Positions 33,805 to 45,424 are shown, counted from the stretch's first letter. The stretch: DNA of 64,000 nucleotides from Trichopria drosophilae (GCA_030407085.1 CM059582.1:138191001-138255000); one strand, 5' to 3'. The notes: generated by a model from the letters alone, not told the origin. Numbers and translations are program-made.

Positions 33805-33880
33805 GATATAAAAGTTGGTATAACCAACTAAATGGTTGATCCAACCAACAGTTGGTTATTCCAACTAACTTTTTTTTCCA
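33805..33880 (+). repeat. Cluster of TTGGT/ACCAA palindromes
   Basis: GTTGGTATAACCAACTAAAT, GGTTGATCCAACCAAC and GTTGGTTATTCCAACTAAC follow each other and can fold in several ways. Confidence 0.5.
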
Positions 33881-34049
33881 TGTACGAGATTCAGCAAACG
33901 AAAATTAATTGTCTTTATCGGGTAAAAAAATGGCACGTGAAAAAAATGTAACATTTTCTTTATTTTAAAAAAAATTGAATTACTAATTTTGGTAAAAACA
34001 GAAATGGTCAAAATCTTACTGGAAATACATAAATCATGCATGGCTCCTG

Positions 34050-34850
34050 AATATTATAAGAAAATCAAGCGTGACAAGGAATATTTAAAATACAATTCAC
34101 AATCAATAATGACTTATGAATTTAATAAAGATGAATCACAATAAAAATAAATTATAAATTCAAAGGAAATAATCACAATTGAAAATGAATTCGGAATTCA
34201 AGTAAAAATAGTCATAATGAAAAATTAATTACAAATTCTAGTAAAAAATAATTTTAATTAAAAATGAATGATGAATTTAAGTAAGAATAATCATAATCAA
34301 ATATGAATTATTAATCGAAATTAAAAAAATCGAAAGTCACGAAATGATTACAAATTTAAAATGAATATTCAAGAAATTATCTGCATAACAGTACACACGG
34401 TGTTGATCCGGCTGTCGCCACTCATGGGCGCTAGATGACACACTCCGTAATGTTTCATGATTTTATCTGAAATATTTTAATGTTTTTATCCAGAGATGAG
34501 CATAATTTGACTAGTAATACAGAAATTCAAAAACTATTCATGGATCCCGAATATTAAAAAAAAAAATGAATCATTTCAGGTAGGGCAAGGAATATTCAAA
34601 ATACAATTCAAAATCAATAATGAATTATGAATTTAAAAAGACTTTAATTCATAATTTATTTTTCACGACTATTTTTTATTATGACTATCTCTTACTTGAA
34701 TTCATAATTTATTTTTCATTTTGACTATTTTTACATAAAATTATGATTTATGTGTATTGTGATTTACCTTTTTAAAGTTCATAAGGCATTACTGATTAGG
34801 AATTGTATTTTTAACGTTCCTTATCATGCGAGATTTGTGCCTACTATTTT
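34050..34850. repeat. AT-rich repeat cluster in both orientations
   Basis: Units of about 38-40 bases (AATTATGAATTCAAGTAAAA, then ATAGTCATAATGAAAAAT) occur in + orientation at 34120-34310 and in - orientation at 34640-34760. Larger blocks with AATACAATTCxxAATCAATAAT occur at 34090, 34600 and, inverted, 34790. The whole is an old inverted, internally repeated element around a GGCTGTCGCCACTCATGGGC core. Confidence 0.55.
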
Positions 34851-35299
34851 TTTTAATTTTCAATTCATTCATAATTTTGAACATCTGATTTGAGTGTTCA
34901 CAAAATTATTACTGAATACATATCCATTTACTTCGTTTAAAGAGAAACATTCAATGGCCTATGACATTTTAGTTTGAAGAAGAAAGCTCTAATGTACATG
35001 TTTTTGTTATTGTGAAAACATGGACAATTAATATTTTCATTTCAGTTTAAGAATATGATGGACAACTAAAATAACAGAAAATTGACAATTAATATTTTCA
35101 ATATTTCATTATTACTATGAAACATACTTAGTAACGTAGGTGAACTCGGAAATCAAGGTTTTAAGAATTGTAAGACGAATGAAGTCGCATAATTTGAAAT
35201 ATTGCAATAAAATAATAATATTGGAAAACGTAAAAAAGTCAAAAATTGCTTTCAAATCAAATTTATTCCTTTTCCTACAATAATTACAATTGAGGAATA
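34851..35299. other. AT-rich sequence, nothing recognised
   Basis: Intervening DNA before the DD41D element; no gene or repeat is supported. Confidence 0.45.
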
Positions 35300-35301
35300 T
35301 A

Positions 35302-38283
35302 CAGGGTGGCCGATTTATCTGAAGACATCGAAATATCTCGAGAACTATGCACAGAATCAAAAAAGTTGTCGGATGAAAGTTGTTCGACACGAAGGGGGGC
35401 ATCCAGTGATATTTAAATTTACCCCCTCCCCCATCCCCTGGAGGTGGAGTGGGGGCAAAAACAATAAAACTTAAATAGGAACCCCCATTTTTTATTGCAG
35501 ATTTGGATTCTCCGGAAAAAAGTACACGAATTTGACCTAGGAGCTATTGCATTTTGGTTCACAGGTGGCGCTGTAATCAATAAAAATCCAAATTTATCCG
35601 AAGACATTGAAATACCTCGAGAACTATGCACAGAATCAAAAAAGTTGTCGGATGAAAGTTGTTCGACACGAAGGGGGGCATCCAGGGGGCAAATAGGGAC
35701 AATTTGATCCCTTTATGAAAATTTAATATTAAAAATTCTAATATTAGAATTTTTAATATTAGAATTTAGTAATATCAATTGCGAAAATTGTTATTCTGAA
35801 TATGAAATTTTAATAATGTCCATTCGAAAAATTAAGATTATGAATAATAGATTTTCTTCATATTAAAAATCAAAACTGATTACATAAAAATTGTGCATAC
35901 AATATGGAAGCAGTTTTATAAATAAGTTTTCTACCTTCAATAAAATTACATTTTAGGTTTTAAATTTATTATTTAATAAACAAAAAGAGGACATCACGCA
36001 ATCCATTAAAAAGCGCGTCATGTCCCTTCACTCAGCTCATTAATTCTCTCTCTGAATGTTTTTTCCGAAATGAGAATAAATAAGCTGAGCATTGACGGTC
36101 AAACCAGCTTCTATTAAACAAAACGAAACTCTTACTTCATTTGGGGATTTCGTCGCCATCTACCGGACCCCGAGAGAACTCACGTGGTTTCATACATGTA
36201 CATCGCTTGCATTTCGGCCATCACCGGCGCCGGTTCTGTTACATAACGCTAGAGGGCGACATAACTCGAAAATAAAGTAGCATATCATTTTATACATAAG
36301 TTGAGTCACACGTAACCAGTTCACCTACATTTTTCTCTACTTTCCTGAAGGGAAGTAAATGGATATCGCGACTTTCTAATCCCCATATTAAAATTTAGTA
36401 TTCACGGTCTCTCAGTGTAAGACTGTTTTTGAAGTCCATTGTATTGGTAGTAATTCGGTCGGAGGTCACTTTGCTTTTAGAATAACAACTTTCCGTTTAC
36501 GTGACTATTTTTTGTCTACCCTTCATTGCTTAAATCGAATTCCAAGTTAAAAATGAATCCTGCTACAGTTCCCGAAAAAATCGAAATGATTCTTATTTAT
36601 GGTGAATGTAAGAGGAATATTGACGATGCTGTTGCGTTGTATGCTGAGCGTTTTCCAGATAATGCTCGCTCGCGTTCTTTTTTTTACAAAGTTGTGAATG
36701 CCTTTCACTCTGATGGCCGCGTACAAATGAAAAAAAGGAAGCGAAGATTAACAGTTACAGGAGAAGCTAACGAAGTAGCTGTACTAGCAGCTATTCACCA
36801 AAATCCACATGTAAGCACACGACAATTACATCGCGATTCCGGCATTTCCAGAGACAGTATTCAAAGAATATTGCATCGTCATAAGTTTCACCCATATCAC
36901 ATTTCACTGCACCAGGAACTAGATGGCGATGATTTTCATAACCGCGTGGTGTTTTGTGAATGGGCATTTCAAAAAATGCAAACGAACCACAATTTCTTTG
37001 CTAATGTATTATTTTCAGATGAATCTACATTCACGAACCATGGTGGCGTCAATAGGCATAATATGCATTATTGGAGCGTAGAAAATCCCCATTGGTTACG
37101 ACAAGTTAATCATCAACGTCCTTGGTCGGTGAACGTTTGGTGTGGAATCATAGGAAATAAACTCATTGGTCCTTATTTCATTGAAGGTAATTTGAATGGA
37201 ACAAAATATCGAGATTTCCTAGAACAAGAAGTACCATTACTACTTGAGGATGTTGCTATGGACGTCCGACGGACAATGTGGTTTCAGCATGATGGTTGCC
37301 CAGCACATTTTTCAAGAGTAGCAAGGGAAATACTAGACCGTGATTACAATGGTAGGTGGATTGGTGGAGGTGGCCCCATTAATTGGCCTGCGAGGTCACC
37401 TGATCTAACATCTCTGGATTTCTTCCTATGGGGTTACCTAAAAGGTAAGGTTTATGAACAAGTACCAACGACTCGTGAAAACATGGTGGAACGCATAAGA
37501 ACTGCTTGCGCAGAAATTTCTGCAGATATGATTCTATCATGTATAAAGTCATTTGAAGAAAGAATAAATAAATGCATTGAAGTGGAAGGTCAATATTTCG
37601 AACACTTACTCAAGTAAGTGAACAGTGAGACAGTGAGAAGCAAGGGGACTCACGTAAAACAAGCACCCTAAAGGGAACAGAAAAATACTACGTCCACGTC
37701 GTTGTTCCTGGGTAACGCTAAATGTATTTTTCCCGGCTTTGTTAGAATGACCGTATTCCATATCCGCTACGCGGGCGAAAATTGTCAATATTGGAGAATC
37801 TAAATCTGCAATAAAAACTGGGGGTTCCTATTTAAGGTTTATTGTTTTTGCCCCCACTCCACCCCCAGGGGATGGGGGAGGGGGTAAATTTCATTATTAC
37901 TGGATGCCCCCCTTCGTGTCGAACAACTTTCATCCGACAACTTTTTTGATTCTGTGCATAGTTCTCGAGGTATTTCAATGTCTTCGGATAAATTTGGATT
38001 TTTATTGATTACAGCGCCACCTGTGAACCAAAATGCAATAGCTCCTAGGTCAAATTCGTGTACTTTTTTCCGGAGAATCCAAATCTGCAATAAAAAATGG
38101 GGGTTCCTATTTAAGTTTTATTGTTTTTGCCCCCACTCCACCTCCAGGGGATGGGGGAGGGGGTAAATTTAAATATCACTGGATGCCCCCCTTCGTGTCG
38201 AACAACTTTCATCCGACAACTTTTTTGATTCTGTGCATAGTTCTCGAGATATTTCGATGTCTTCAGATAAACTGGCCACCCTG
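35302..38283 (+). mobile_element. 3.0-kb DD41D Tc1/mariner-superfamily element, apparently intact
   Basis: Ends CAGGGTGGCCGATTTATCTG (left) and CAGATAAACTGGCCACCCTG (right) are flanked by TA duplications (35300-35301, 38284-38285). The arms are far longer than usual: left about 35302-35693, right about 37797-38283, nearly identical over some 390 bp. Each arm contains two copies of a block with ATCTCGAGAACTATGCACAG and GTTGTTCGACACGAAGG; the right arm carries an extra partial block. An uninterrupted transposase gene lies between. Near-identical arms plus an open gene indicate a recent insertion, here in RanBPM intron 1 if that intron is as long as it seems. Confidence 0.9.
36553..37617 (+). 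CDS. DD41D transposase (Tc1/mariner superfamily)
   Basis: Start ATG at 36553 (AAAAATGAAT); a longer frame upstream has no other ATG. The 354-residue product has an N-terminal HTH region (about 10-60, YGECKRNIDDAVALY), a second HTH (about 88-115, STRQLHRDSGISRDSIQRIL) and a catalytic core. The core shows SDESTF (Asp about 156), QHDGCPAHFS (Asp about 247) and WPARSPDLTSLDFFLWG (Asp about 289). Exactly 41 residues separate the second and third Asp, giving the DD41D signature. From memory, that signature belongs to the rosa/Visitor group, distinct from DD34D mariner and DD34E Tc1. All catalytic residues are present and there is no stop or frameshift. It would cut and paste the element 35302-38283 at TA targets. 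Confidence 0.92.
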   Translation: MNPATVPEKIEMILIYGECKRNIDDAVALYAERFPDNARSRSFFYKVVNAFHSDGRVQMKKRKRRLTVTGEANEVAVLAAIHQNPHVSTRQLHRDSGISRDSIQRILHRHKFHPYHISLHQELDGDDFHNRVVFCEWAFQKMQTNHNFFANVLFSDESTFTNHGGVNRHNMHYWSVENPHWLRQVNHQRPWSVNVWCGIIGNKLIGPYFIEGNLNGTKYRDFLEQEVPLLLEDVAMDVRRTMWFQHDGCPAHFSRVAREILDRDYNGRWIGGGGPINWPARSPDLTSLDFFLWGYLKGKVYEQVPTTRENMVERIRTACAEISADMILSCIKSFEERINKCIEVEGQYFEHLLK

Positions 38284-38285
38284 TA

Positions 38286-38640
38286 TATTGAATAAATTGT
38301 AAATAAATTATAAACACATCGAGCACTAAATATAGTTAATTCTAAAAGATAAAATTAAGGGGAATTATTAAATACTGAAAAAATCATCTAAATCAAAGGC
38401 ACATTCATTAGTTATTATAGACGTACATGTTTCAACTCATGGATGTTATTGTTTTTATTGCCCATTTTGAGTGTGTATTCTTCAATATATGGGCAAATCT
38501 CTAGAACTTTTAAACTGTGGAGTCCTGTGACACTACTTGAACGTCATTGCTTTCACACAAATGCTATATTTTTTTTATACTTTAAGATATCATAAATAAA
38601 AAGCTTGATGAATTTCGAAGTCGCCCGACGTTACAGAGAC
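38286..38640. other. AT-rich flank with a lone transposon terminus
   Basis: TATATGGGCAAATC, CTAGAACTTTTAA at about 38487 matches the terminus of the element at 17147-18655, but no partner end is found. Confidence 0.45.
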
Positions 38641-39040
38641 GCTCTATAATTATTTATTTATTTTTTTTTTTTATTTATTAATTTACGGGCGGAATCGCCC
38701 TTTTTACTTATTTTTTGCCATATTTTTTATTAATCGTGAGATTTTTGCGAGAGCTGCAGATCGACTTACGAAGATGGCGCCATACTTCACATTTGTGTAT
38801 GAAATGTAGGACTGCAGAAACCTACACCAAGTACAGCAGCGGTCATGAGTCGATTTCCGCCAGATAAACAATATTTTCGAAACGTAAACAAACAACGTGG
38901 CTCGTCTTACCAACAGCGAGCTGCTGCTTGAAAACGAAATCGAAAAATTGTTCACCGGACGGGGATCGAACTCACGACCTACGACTCCGTAGTCCAGTGC
39001 GTTAACCGCCTGAGCCACGAACCCGATAATTATGTATAGA
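38640..39040 (-). repeat. tRNA-derived SINE with stem-loop and TAAA-rich tail
   Basis: On the minus strand GTGGCTCAGGCGGTTAACGC (A box) and GTGAGTTCGATCCCC (B box) are separated by an anticodon-like segment. The body ends AAAAGGGCGATTCCGCCCG, a perfect small hairpin, then TAAATTAATAAATA and an A/T tail at about 38645-38680. The tail type and hairpin recall the 3' end of the LINE at 11465-11520. A spurious 123-residue frame covers it. It is a Pol III-transcribed retroposon that depends on a LINE. Confidence 0.8.
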
Positions 39041-39800
39041 TAAAAAAATAATGAAATTTCATGCGTCCCTTGCATGTTTTTTTTTTACTCTTATGAGTAT
39101 TGTATTTGCGCCGCGTGAGTTAACCTTGTGTTTTTAGCGCGAAATGGAGGCAAACATCTCATAAAGCAATATATTCATATGAATTATATGTGCCACACAT
39201 TAAATTGTATAGAGTGAGCCTACAGTACCCGTCCCTTGAATTTCGTAAATTCTAAACTTATTTAACCTTGTTTATTTATTATCCGCGCCGTCTTAGAAAT
39301 CGAATATTTATTATTTTTGGGTATTAAAGGACACAATAATAAAGTGTTTGACACTTTACTCACTTGTGTGCGCCTTAAACTATTGATGTTATACAAGTGT
39401 AAACATACATTCCAAAAACGTGCCAATTTCAGAAAATTGACTATTTTTCGTGGCACATTCAAAATATCGCCAATATCAAGTTGTTGTTCGGTGTGCTGGT
39501 AAGTAAATACCTTATATAAGTATGTAAAGTGCGCGGCATTCTTATATTTTACATATTTTCAAAGTTATTGAAAGAACTATTTATAAAGTCGTAATTTAAC
39601 GATGAATTAAACACTGTAAGCTTAGTAACATTGTGGTCAGAAACTAAAAGTATGTTTATTCAGATAAAATTTGGTGTTCTTTATGTGTTTAAAGAAAAAC
39701 AATTCTTTATTATACTTGTTTAAGCCCTGTGTTTCAAATTAGAGCTATTGTAAAACAAAATATGCATTTCGAGTCTAAGTATAAGTGATAACCCGGGAAA
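39041..39800. other. AT-rich sequence, nothing recognised
   Basis: Short divergent open frames only. No exon or repeat border is supported. Confidence 0.45.
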
Positions 39801-39802
39801 AA

Positions 39803-39970
39803 ATGAATCATATATGGATCATATATGAACCATATATGGACATATATGAACCATATATGATTCATATATAATCCATATATAATTATATATAATCCATGTA
39901 TAATTATATATGCTCATATATGAATTTTGACCTGATATAACTGCATATACTCGTATATGAGCATATGTGC
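39803..39970. repeat. Array of CATATATGA-type palindromic words
   Basis: About a dozen overlapping copies of TCATATATG(G)A/CCATATATGA, each self-complementary, in a 170-base stretch that can fold into many alternative hairpins. Confidence 0.8.
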
Positions 39971-40330
39971 TATTATATAAATTTGCTATACAGGAGTTTT
40001 CGGGCTGATGATTACGAATCTGAGCTCAGATTTTGAAATTTCAATGTGGCAGATCCATTTTAACGAAATCTACTAATAACTTCATTTTTCACCGCCATAT
40101 TGGATCCGTCATTTTGAATTTCCAAAATCTGAACTCAGATCGATGCTCCGGTCGAGACCACAGAAGTTGATGGATGGGTCCGAAAGGGATAAATCCGAGA
40201 TTCCTGGGCGTGCGTTGTTAAAAGCGTCTTGCGAGGCACGTTTCCGACTGGATGTCAGATAGGATCGAATAGAAGAGCAGGAATCTGTTTTATTCTTCAG
40301 CCAGGAATATGCAGTAGAAGGGCGTGATGG
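39971..40330. other. Remnant with ATGGCGGATC-type repeats
   Basis: A small inverted pair (TTTGAAATTTCAATGTGGCA and CGCCATATTGGATCC with CATTTTGAATTTCCAAAATC, 40010-40140) is the same type as the foldback at 28596-30117. The rest is unassigned. Confidence 0.45.
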
Positions 40331-40334
40331 TCGT

Positions 40335-40800
40335 GCGGGCTAAGGCGTCAGTCTTAGTCCGCCCGAACTGAACGTCGCGAAGGGCCCGAGTTCGAATCCC
40401 CGTCCTGCAATTTTCTCTGCTTATGTCCAGTGTGGAATAACCGGGGAACTTTGCTGGGCGAAGGTACGAATTTGGGACCGCTGCCGACCCCCGTCGGCAG
40501 TTATCGGTACCGTCAGCGTCTTATCCGCGGTCGGTACGTCGTGGGTCTTATCTCGGATAAAGAGGGGATAAGCCCCGCGTCGTACTCGCTAAGGCACAGA
40601 CCGCCGAATCTGCTGGTGGTACCGATATTGGGGTAGGGGGGACTGGCTCTGGGTGGGTGTTGTGTGTGCCTATAGTTCTGTCTTGTACTGTCTGTCTCTG
40701 TCCTGTACCTCTCCACCCGAGAGCCGACCCGCAAATAGACAAATCGTCATTAACGCGGGGGAAATAACCTGTCCTTTGTCCTTGTCCTTTATTTCCAAAT
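40335..40800 (+). repeat. tRNA-derived SINE, nearly full length
   Basis: ATGGTCGTGCGGGCTAAGGC (A box) and CCGAGTTCGAATCCCC (B box) head a GC-rich body of about 450 bases. The tail is TCCTTTG/TCCTTG repeats (about 40772-40795). The 3' part matches the truncated copy at 6290-6368. The sequence is much more GC-rich than its surroundings. No protein is encoded; overlapping frames are shadows. Confidence 0.85.
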
Positions 40801-41000
40801 ATCATGAAATTTATAATATTTTAAATATGTATATACATAATTCACAGAAAAATTAATTAGTTTCCCCTATTTTTTTTTTCGAAAATTTTCATGACCCATA
40901 ATTTCAAAATATCATAATTATCAAAAAAAAACTAATTGAAATTATAAGGATATGTCAACTTTGATCGATTTACAAAAATATATTATAAAAATAGTTATTA

Positions 41001-41206
41001 AATTGAGCTCTTTCATCGTAGAACTCGATCGACGCTCGAACTGCCGAAACGAGTTTTTAACGATTTTAGTCATTTTTATTTTTTATTGTGAAAGCTATTC
41101 GTCGAATCCAAAAATTTCTTTTGAAAAAAACATGCGTCTCGTCAATCTGAATACCTCGATCGGCAGTTCGAGCGTCGATCGAGTTCTACGATGAAGGTGC
41201 TCAATT
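41001..41206. repeat. 206-bp hairpin MITE
   Basis: AATTGAGCTC, TTTCATCGTAGAACTCGATC and GACGCTCGAACTGCCGA are mirrored by TCGGCAGTTCGAGCGTC, GATCGAGTTCTACGATGAA and GCTCAATT. Arms of about 45 bp are almost perfect. Confidence 0.87.
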
Positions 41207-42786
41207 ATAAACATATGATCAAACGAATCTCCCAAAAATCTCTTCTTCACCAACCTTAACGACGAAGGAAGTTGCCCATTAGATGATCCTCTTTTGACAC
41301 GTCAACCTTGAAAATCAATTATTTTTTCCCGAGTTTGACCACCATAAACAGGATTCTGCACCGAAAGGTTTGATTGGTGATGGAGATTGTGTTCTTCCCT
41401 CGTCGACAAAATGTTTCACCGTGCGAAATTGTGATGTATAGTAGGGACTTTTGTGCACCGTAACTTCAAATTTTTATATTTCTATGTTTATAAATATTAT
41501 CCGTTTATTGAACACGTTTTTTAACAACCAAATTCACTCTTTGACCACAAACATATGATCACGTGTCCCGCGCGTTCACAATGTTTCACATAGTTTAAAA
41601 CGGCATAATTTCACGCATGTGTAAGAGAATTTACAATCAATTGTACTAAATTGGTCGCACTTATTAATTTAATGAATCAAATAAATTAGTTAGCATCGCA
41701 CTGTGCCATATCCCGGTATTTGAGTGTACAAAAATATCACAAATACGAAAGACATTTGAAACCAAAAAAATATCCCGACACGAATATTTAGGCAAATGTT
41801 TGCATGATTGCTAAAACGAGGATATAGCTTGTTCTCGTCATTAGAAATAGCCCATAAAATAATGGTTCGCAGAAACTCTCAAAAAGAGAATTTGACTTCG
41901 CGTATAATTAACGACACGTGTGCGTACATTTCGATTATTATAATCGTACGTCTAACAAATAATTCCAAATCATTTATTTTCTATTACGCATTTTCTAAAT
42001 ATTGTATAATTTTAAGCGGAGCAACAAAATTTAATTTCGCAAAGGGGCAAGCGTATAAAATAAGAAACCCGCCTCTGAAAAATATATAAATGATATTTCG
42101 ATTAACAAGTGACAATTTAATTTACGTCGCGCACTGCGCTTACCTGCCCTCCTCTGTTGCTTGCCTCAGACGAAATGGCCTACGATTTGTATCCTTTTCG
42201 CGAAGGTCTTAAAATCGTGACGTCGTCGGAGCAACAGCGCTTTCGTCAATATTAAAACTAACTATAAACTGCTCTCGCCATGTCTGTAATAGACCAAATG
42301 ATAATAACAATAGAATGGATATCGCTATGCCGGTACAAGACCGAATATCGATAACGTTACAACATCCCCCTATATTTAAATGGCATTATTAGTAACATTT
42401 CAATATACGTAGAAAACGTAAAGGCATATCATTACAATCATATATATTCAAACATTCTATCTAGGAAAGTTCTCGTCTATAATATTTTCGTAAATTTACA
42501 CGATTATATATACCAACCTTACTGATCAGCTATGCTGGTTAATGCTAGTCCAGACTGCAAACTCCAGTATACCTGCGCGCCGCGGAAAATATACAACTTT
42601 TCTTGATTTTCCCGATTTTTATTTCGATTTCGATGCATGACAACTATTTTTGTAGTTTGAATGGCTAATTTGAATATAATTTTTTTAATAGGTTAGTTTG
42701 TCGGGTTAATAATTCAAATATACAATAATTTGAGGTTAAATGTTAATCTCACAAATTAGAAAATCTCCCTTACTCTCTCTTATGTG
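41207..42786. other. Mostly AT-rich, unassigned
   Basis: A CpG-containing patch at 42120-42250, with GTGACGTCGTC (CRE-like), could be promoter or LTR sequence. I find no exon or repeat pair. Confidence 0.4.
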
Positions 42787-43216
42787 GTAAAAAAAGGTGA
42801 TGGTAAATTTACCATCCTAAAATACATTGTATGTAAATTTACACTCAGTTGCAATGTTACGTGTCAATTCTGATTAAGACAATGACGAACATTGTACATT
42901 TACAATTCGAATGCTATTTTACTACATCAATTGCAGTATCGTAACATAACAAACAGTTCAGTTACCACCGGAGTGTGAAATGATGACATTAAACATGAAT
43001 CGATTTACTTCCAACGTTTTAACATAGTTATTTCACACTCCGGTGGTAAATAAGATGTTCATTTTGTTTAGTTACTTCATTTGATACAGTGAAATACCAT
43101 TTGTAATGTAGATGTACAACGTTTCTCGTTGTGTTACATAGAAATGATATGTAAAAGTACAGTCGAATGTAAATTTACATACAATGTAATGTAAACCTAG
43201 AATCAACTTTTTTTAC
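42787..43216. repeat. 430-bp MITE with an inner hairpin
   Basis: Outer ends GTAAAAAAAGGTGATGGTAA and its diverged inverse (ending AATCAACTTTTTTTAC) continue inward through ACATTGTATGTAAATTTACA on both arms. A second perfect hairpin lies at 42961-43049 (TTACCACCGGAGTGTGAAAT and its complement). Confidence 0.8.
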
Positions 43217-43437
43217 AGTATATATATAGAATCGTACTTCAGTTGGCGCAATAAAAGTATGAAGCAGTGAATTGTGTGATATATATCATGTATTTAAAAA
43301 TGTATGTGTAAATGTATATATTATTTTATCCGGTTAACCAAACTAAAAAATCAGGTTAACCTCCTAAAGTGAAAAGTTTTAAAAGAAATAATAATATATT
43401 TTTGACATTTGCATAATTGCGTATATATCCCCAGCTC

Positions 43438-43530
43438 TATCGATTCTTGGCTGCTGAGTCTCTCTTGTCATTGTTTGTTACACAAAATAAAAACAAAGAC
43501 AAGTGGAGGACCGATGGCCAAGAATCGATA
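43438..43530. repeat. 93-bp hairpin
   Basis: TATCGATTCTTGGC and GCCAAGAATCGATA flank an inner CTCTTGTC/GACAAGTGGAG pairing. Confidence 0.7.
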
Positions 43531-44115
43531 AAACTAGGTATACTTATAAGGAATACATGTAAAATGTAAATAAAATTTAAGGAGCAAAGCCTAAAGAGTA
43601 GGGTATGTCATTGAATGTTTAATTAAGTAGAATGGAATTTATATTTGTTACGTTTGTGTAAATGATATGCACTCGTTAAAATTCAACTTATGCTCCGTAG
43701 TTGATTGTATATATAAAATTGTTTGAAAACATATATGATTTTTAAATCATGTATGAAAGCGTAAAAAATATCTGCAGAGAAACATAAGAAAATGTAATTT
43801 GCATTGTATTTCAGACATCATTTTCTGTTTCATAACGTTCACTTGTTTGATGACATTGTTTTTTCAATTCTGTTCACACTTTTTAAGTTTTCTTCCTATC
43901 TTTAAAATTGTAATATATTATATTCTTTTATTAATTAGAATTTCTAAATTTGTATTGGAAAGAATGGAGTATGACTTTGATTGCGATATAAAAAATTGAA
44001 AGATCTAATTTTCAATAATTTATATCTTATAAGGGAAGTAAATTATACAATTTTTTACAAATATATACTTTTATTCAATAAAATAAGTAACTGATTACAA
44101 ATACAGTATAACTAA
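43531..44115. other. AT-rich sequence, nothing recognised
   Basis: No supported feature. Confidence 0.4.
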
Positions 44116-44346
44116 TTACAATATATGTCTAATCACAACATAGTATGACATTTTCTTTTTAATTAATATGCCTGGAATCGCATTCAATGTATTATTTAGT
44201 TTTTTCATTACCCGGTTATCATTATCAAATAATACTGAATAAGCATAATAATGTTCATCGAAAGTTGTTGCTGGTAACAAAATTAGTACAAAATACATTT
44301 CAATTTTGTAGAACTTACTTATAATTATTATGTAATAAAATTTCAC
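44116..44346 (-). pseudogene. C-terminal relic of a transposase related to the one at 46754-50285
   Basis: The frame carries FDEHYYAYSV, then IPGILIKKK and YYVVIRHIL. This matches in order the C-terminus of the EnSpm-like protein encoded nearby (FDEHQYAFKL, VDPCVYIKKE, YYIVTRYDV). Only about 60 residues are preserved. Another minus-strand frame upstream (44536-44790) may belong to the same relic, but I cannot align it. Confidence 0.55.
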
Positions 44347-45030
44347 GATTAATAAGACTCTCAGCTAATATCGAGGTATCTACTTTATTGGTCTGTTTGA
44401 ATTTACTTAAAACAAGCCTTCCTGAAAAATCACTTTCCAAGTATTTTCTTGTGCTTCTGTAGTAAATAAGTAAAATATATACAATACTGTATACAAAAAT
44501 ATATACGTATAAAATAAATGTTACAACTTTGATACTTAACGAGTGGACAGAATCGGTTCCTTCTGTATTTCAATAGTAGAAACTACTATTTCACATGATT
44601 GAATCAATTCATCATTTATCTCGATACATTCTGATTGATTATCAAATGAGTTATTTAAAAAAATGTTCTTTTCTGCATCTTTAAAATCTTTGTATTTTTT
44701 CAAAAATTTTTGTTGGTAGCCCAAAATTGGTATCAATTTTTGAATAAATTCGCTGTCCAAGAAGTTTACATAAGAGTGACAAAAGTACAAAAAAAGAAGA
44801 TAAAAGATATAAAATTAAAGAAAATGGTAGGTATGTAGGGAATTGTTATATACCTTCAAATATCTTCATTAATTCCCTTAAATCCCAAGACTCTAAAATA
44901 TTTTTTACGAAAGAATCCATATTATCCAATACAATTTTCAGGAATGAAGGTTACAAAGAACAAAAAAATATGTTGTTTAAAACTATAATTATATATCGAT
45001 AAGGGGTCGTTTTCGCGGGGTACTTTCTTA
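44347..45030. other. AT-rich sequence with one unassigned minus-strand frame
   Basis: The minus-strand frame 44536-44790 (84 residues, acidic end IEINDELIQSCEI) is protein-like but has no recognised family. Confidence 0.35.
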
Positions 45031-45265
45031 CGTTTACGCTTCGTTAAAACCAATCAGAACGCTGTATAAGAAATCTCCCCCTATGAACAAATGTTCTGAT
45101 TGGTTCTAACGTAAGCGTAACTGAAGACTGCCGCGTCGCTGAAGTGGCAGTCCATGGAAATCTACATAAGCTGGCTAAGCAGAATGCTTAGAAAAAACTC
45201 GGCAAATATTGCCGAAGTTCAGACTCGGCAGATTCTGCTTAAGTGACTTCGGCAGAATCTACAAA
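45031..45265. repeat. Two small hairpin structures
   Basis: CTTACGTTTACGC and AAACCAATCAGAAC are mirrored by GTTCTGATTGGTT and AACGTAAGCGTAA (45031-45121). Then come CGGCAAATATTGCCG and repeated CGGCAGATTCTGC/GGCAGAATCT (45208-45262). Confidence 0.65.
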
Positions 45266-45424
45266 AGTTTTTTTTCCGTGTGTACTCAGTGAAAATTTGC
45301 ATAATTTTGTCAAATTTGATTTCTATTAACTTTTTAATATAGTTCGTTTATTCGAATTCAGGTTTTGTTGACACTATTCCGTGAAATGAATTTTCTATTT
45401 CAATATATAAATATTTAATCATTG

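Noticed and set aside
35419..35707. Open frames at both ends of the DD41D element
   Set aside because: Identical peptides appear at both ends because these are the inverted arms; they are not genes.
38704..39075. 123-residue frame on the minus strand
   Set aside because: It is the conceptual translation of a tRNA-derived SINE, which is not protein-coding.
41207..42786. Possible LTR promoter around the CRE-like GTGACGTCGTC
   Set aside because: No TATA box, no paired terminal repeat and no coding body could be found.
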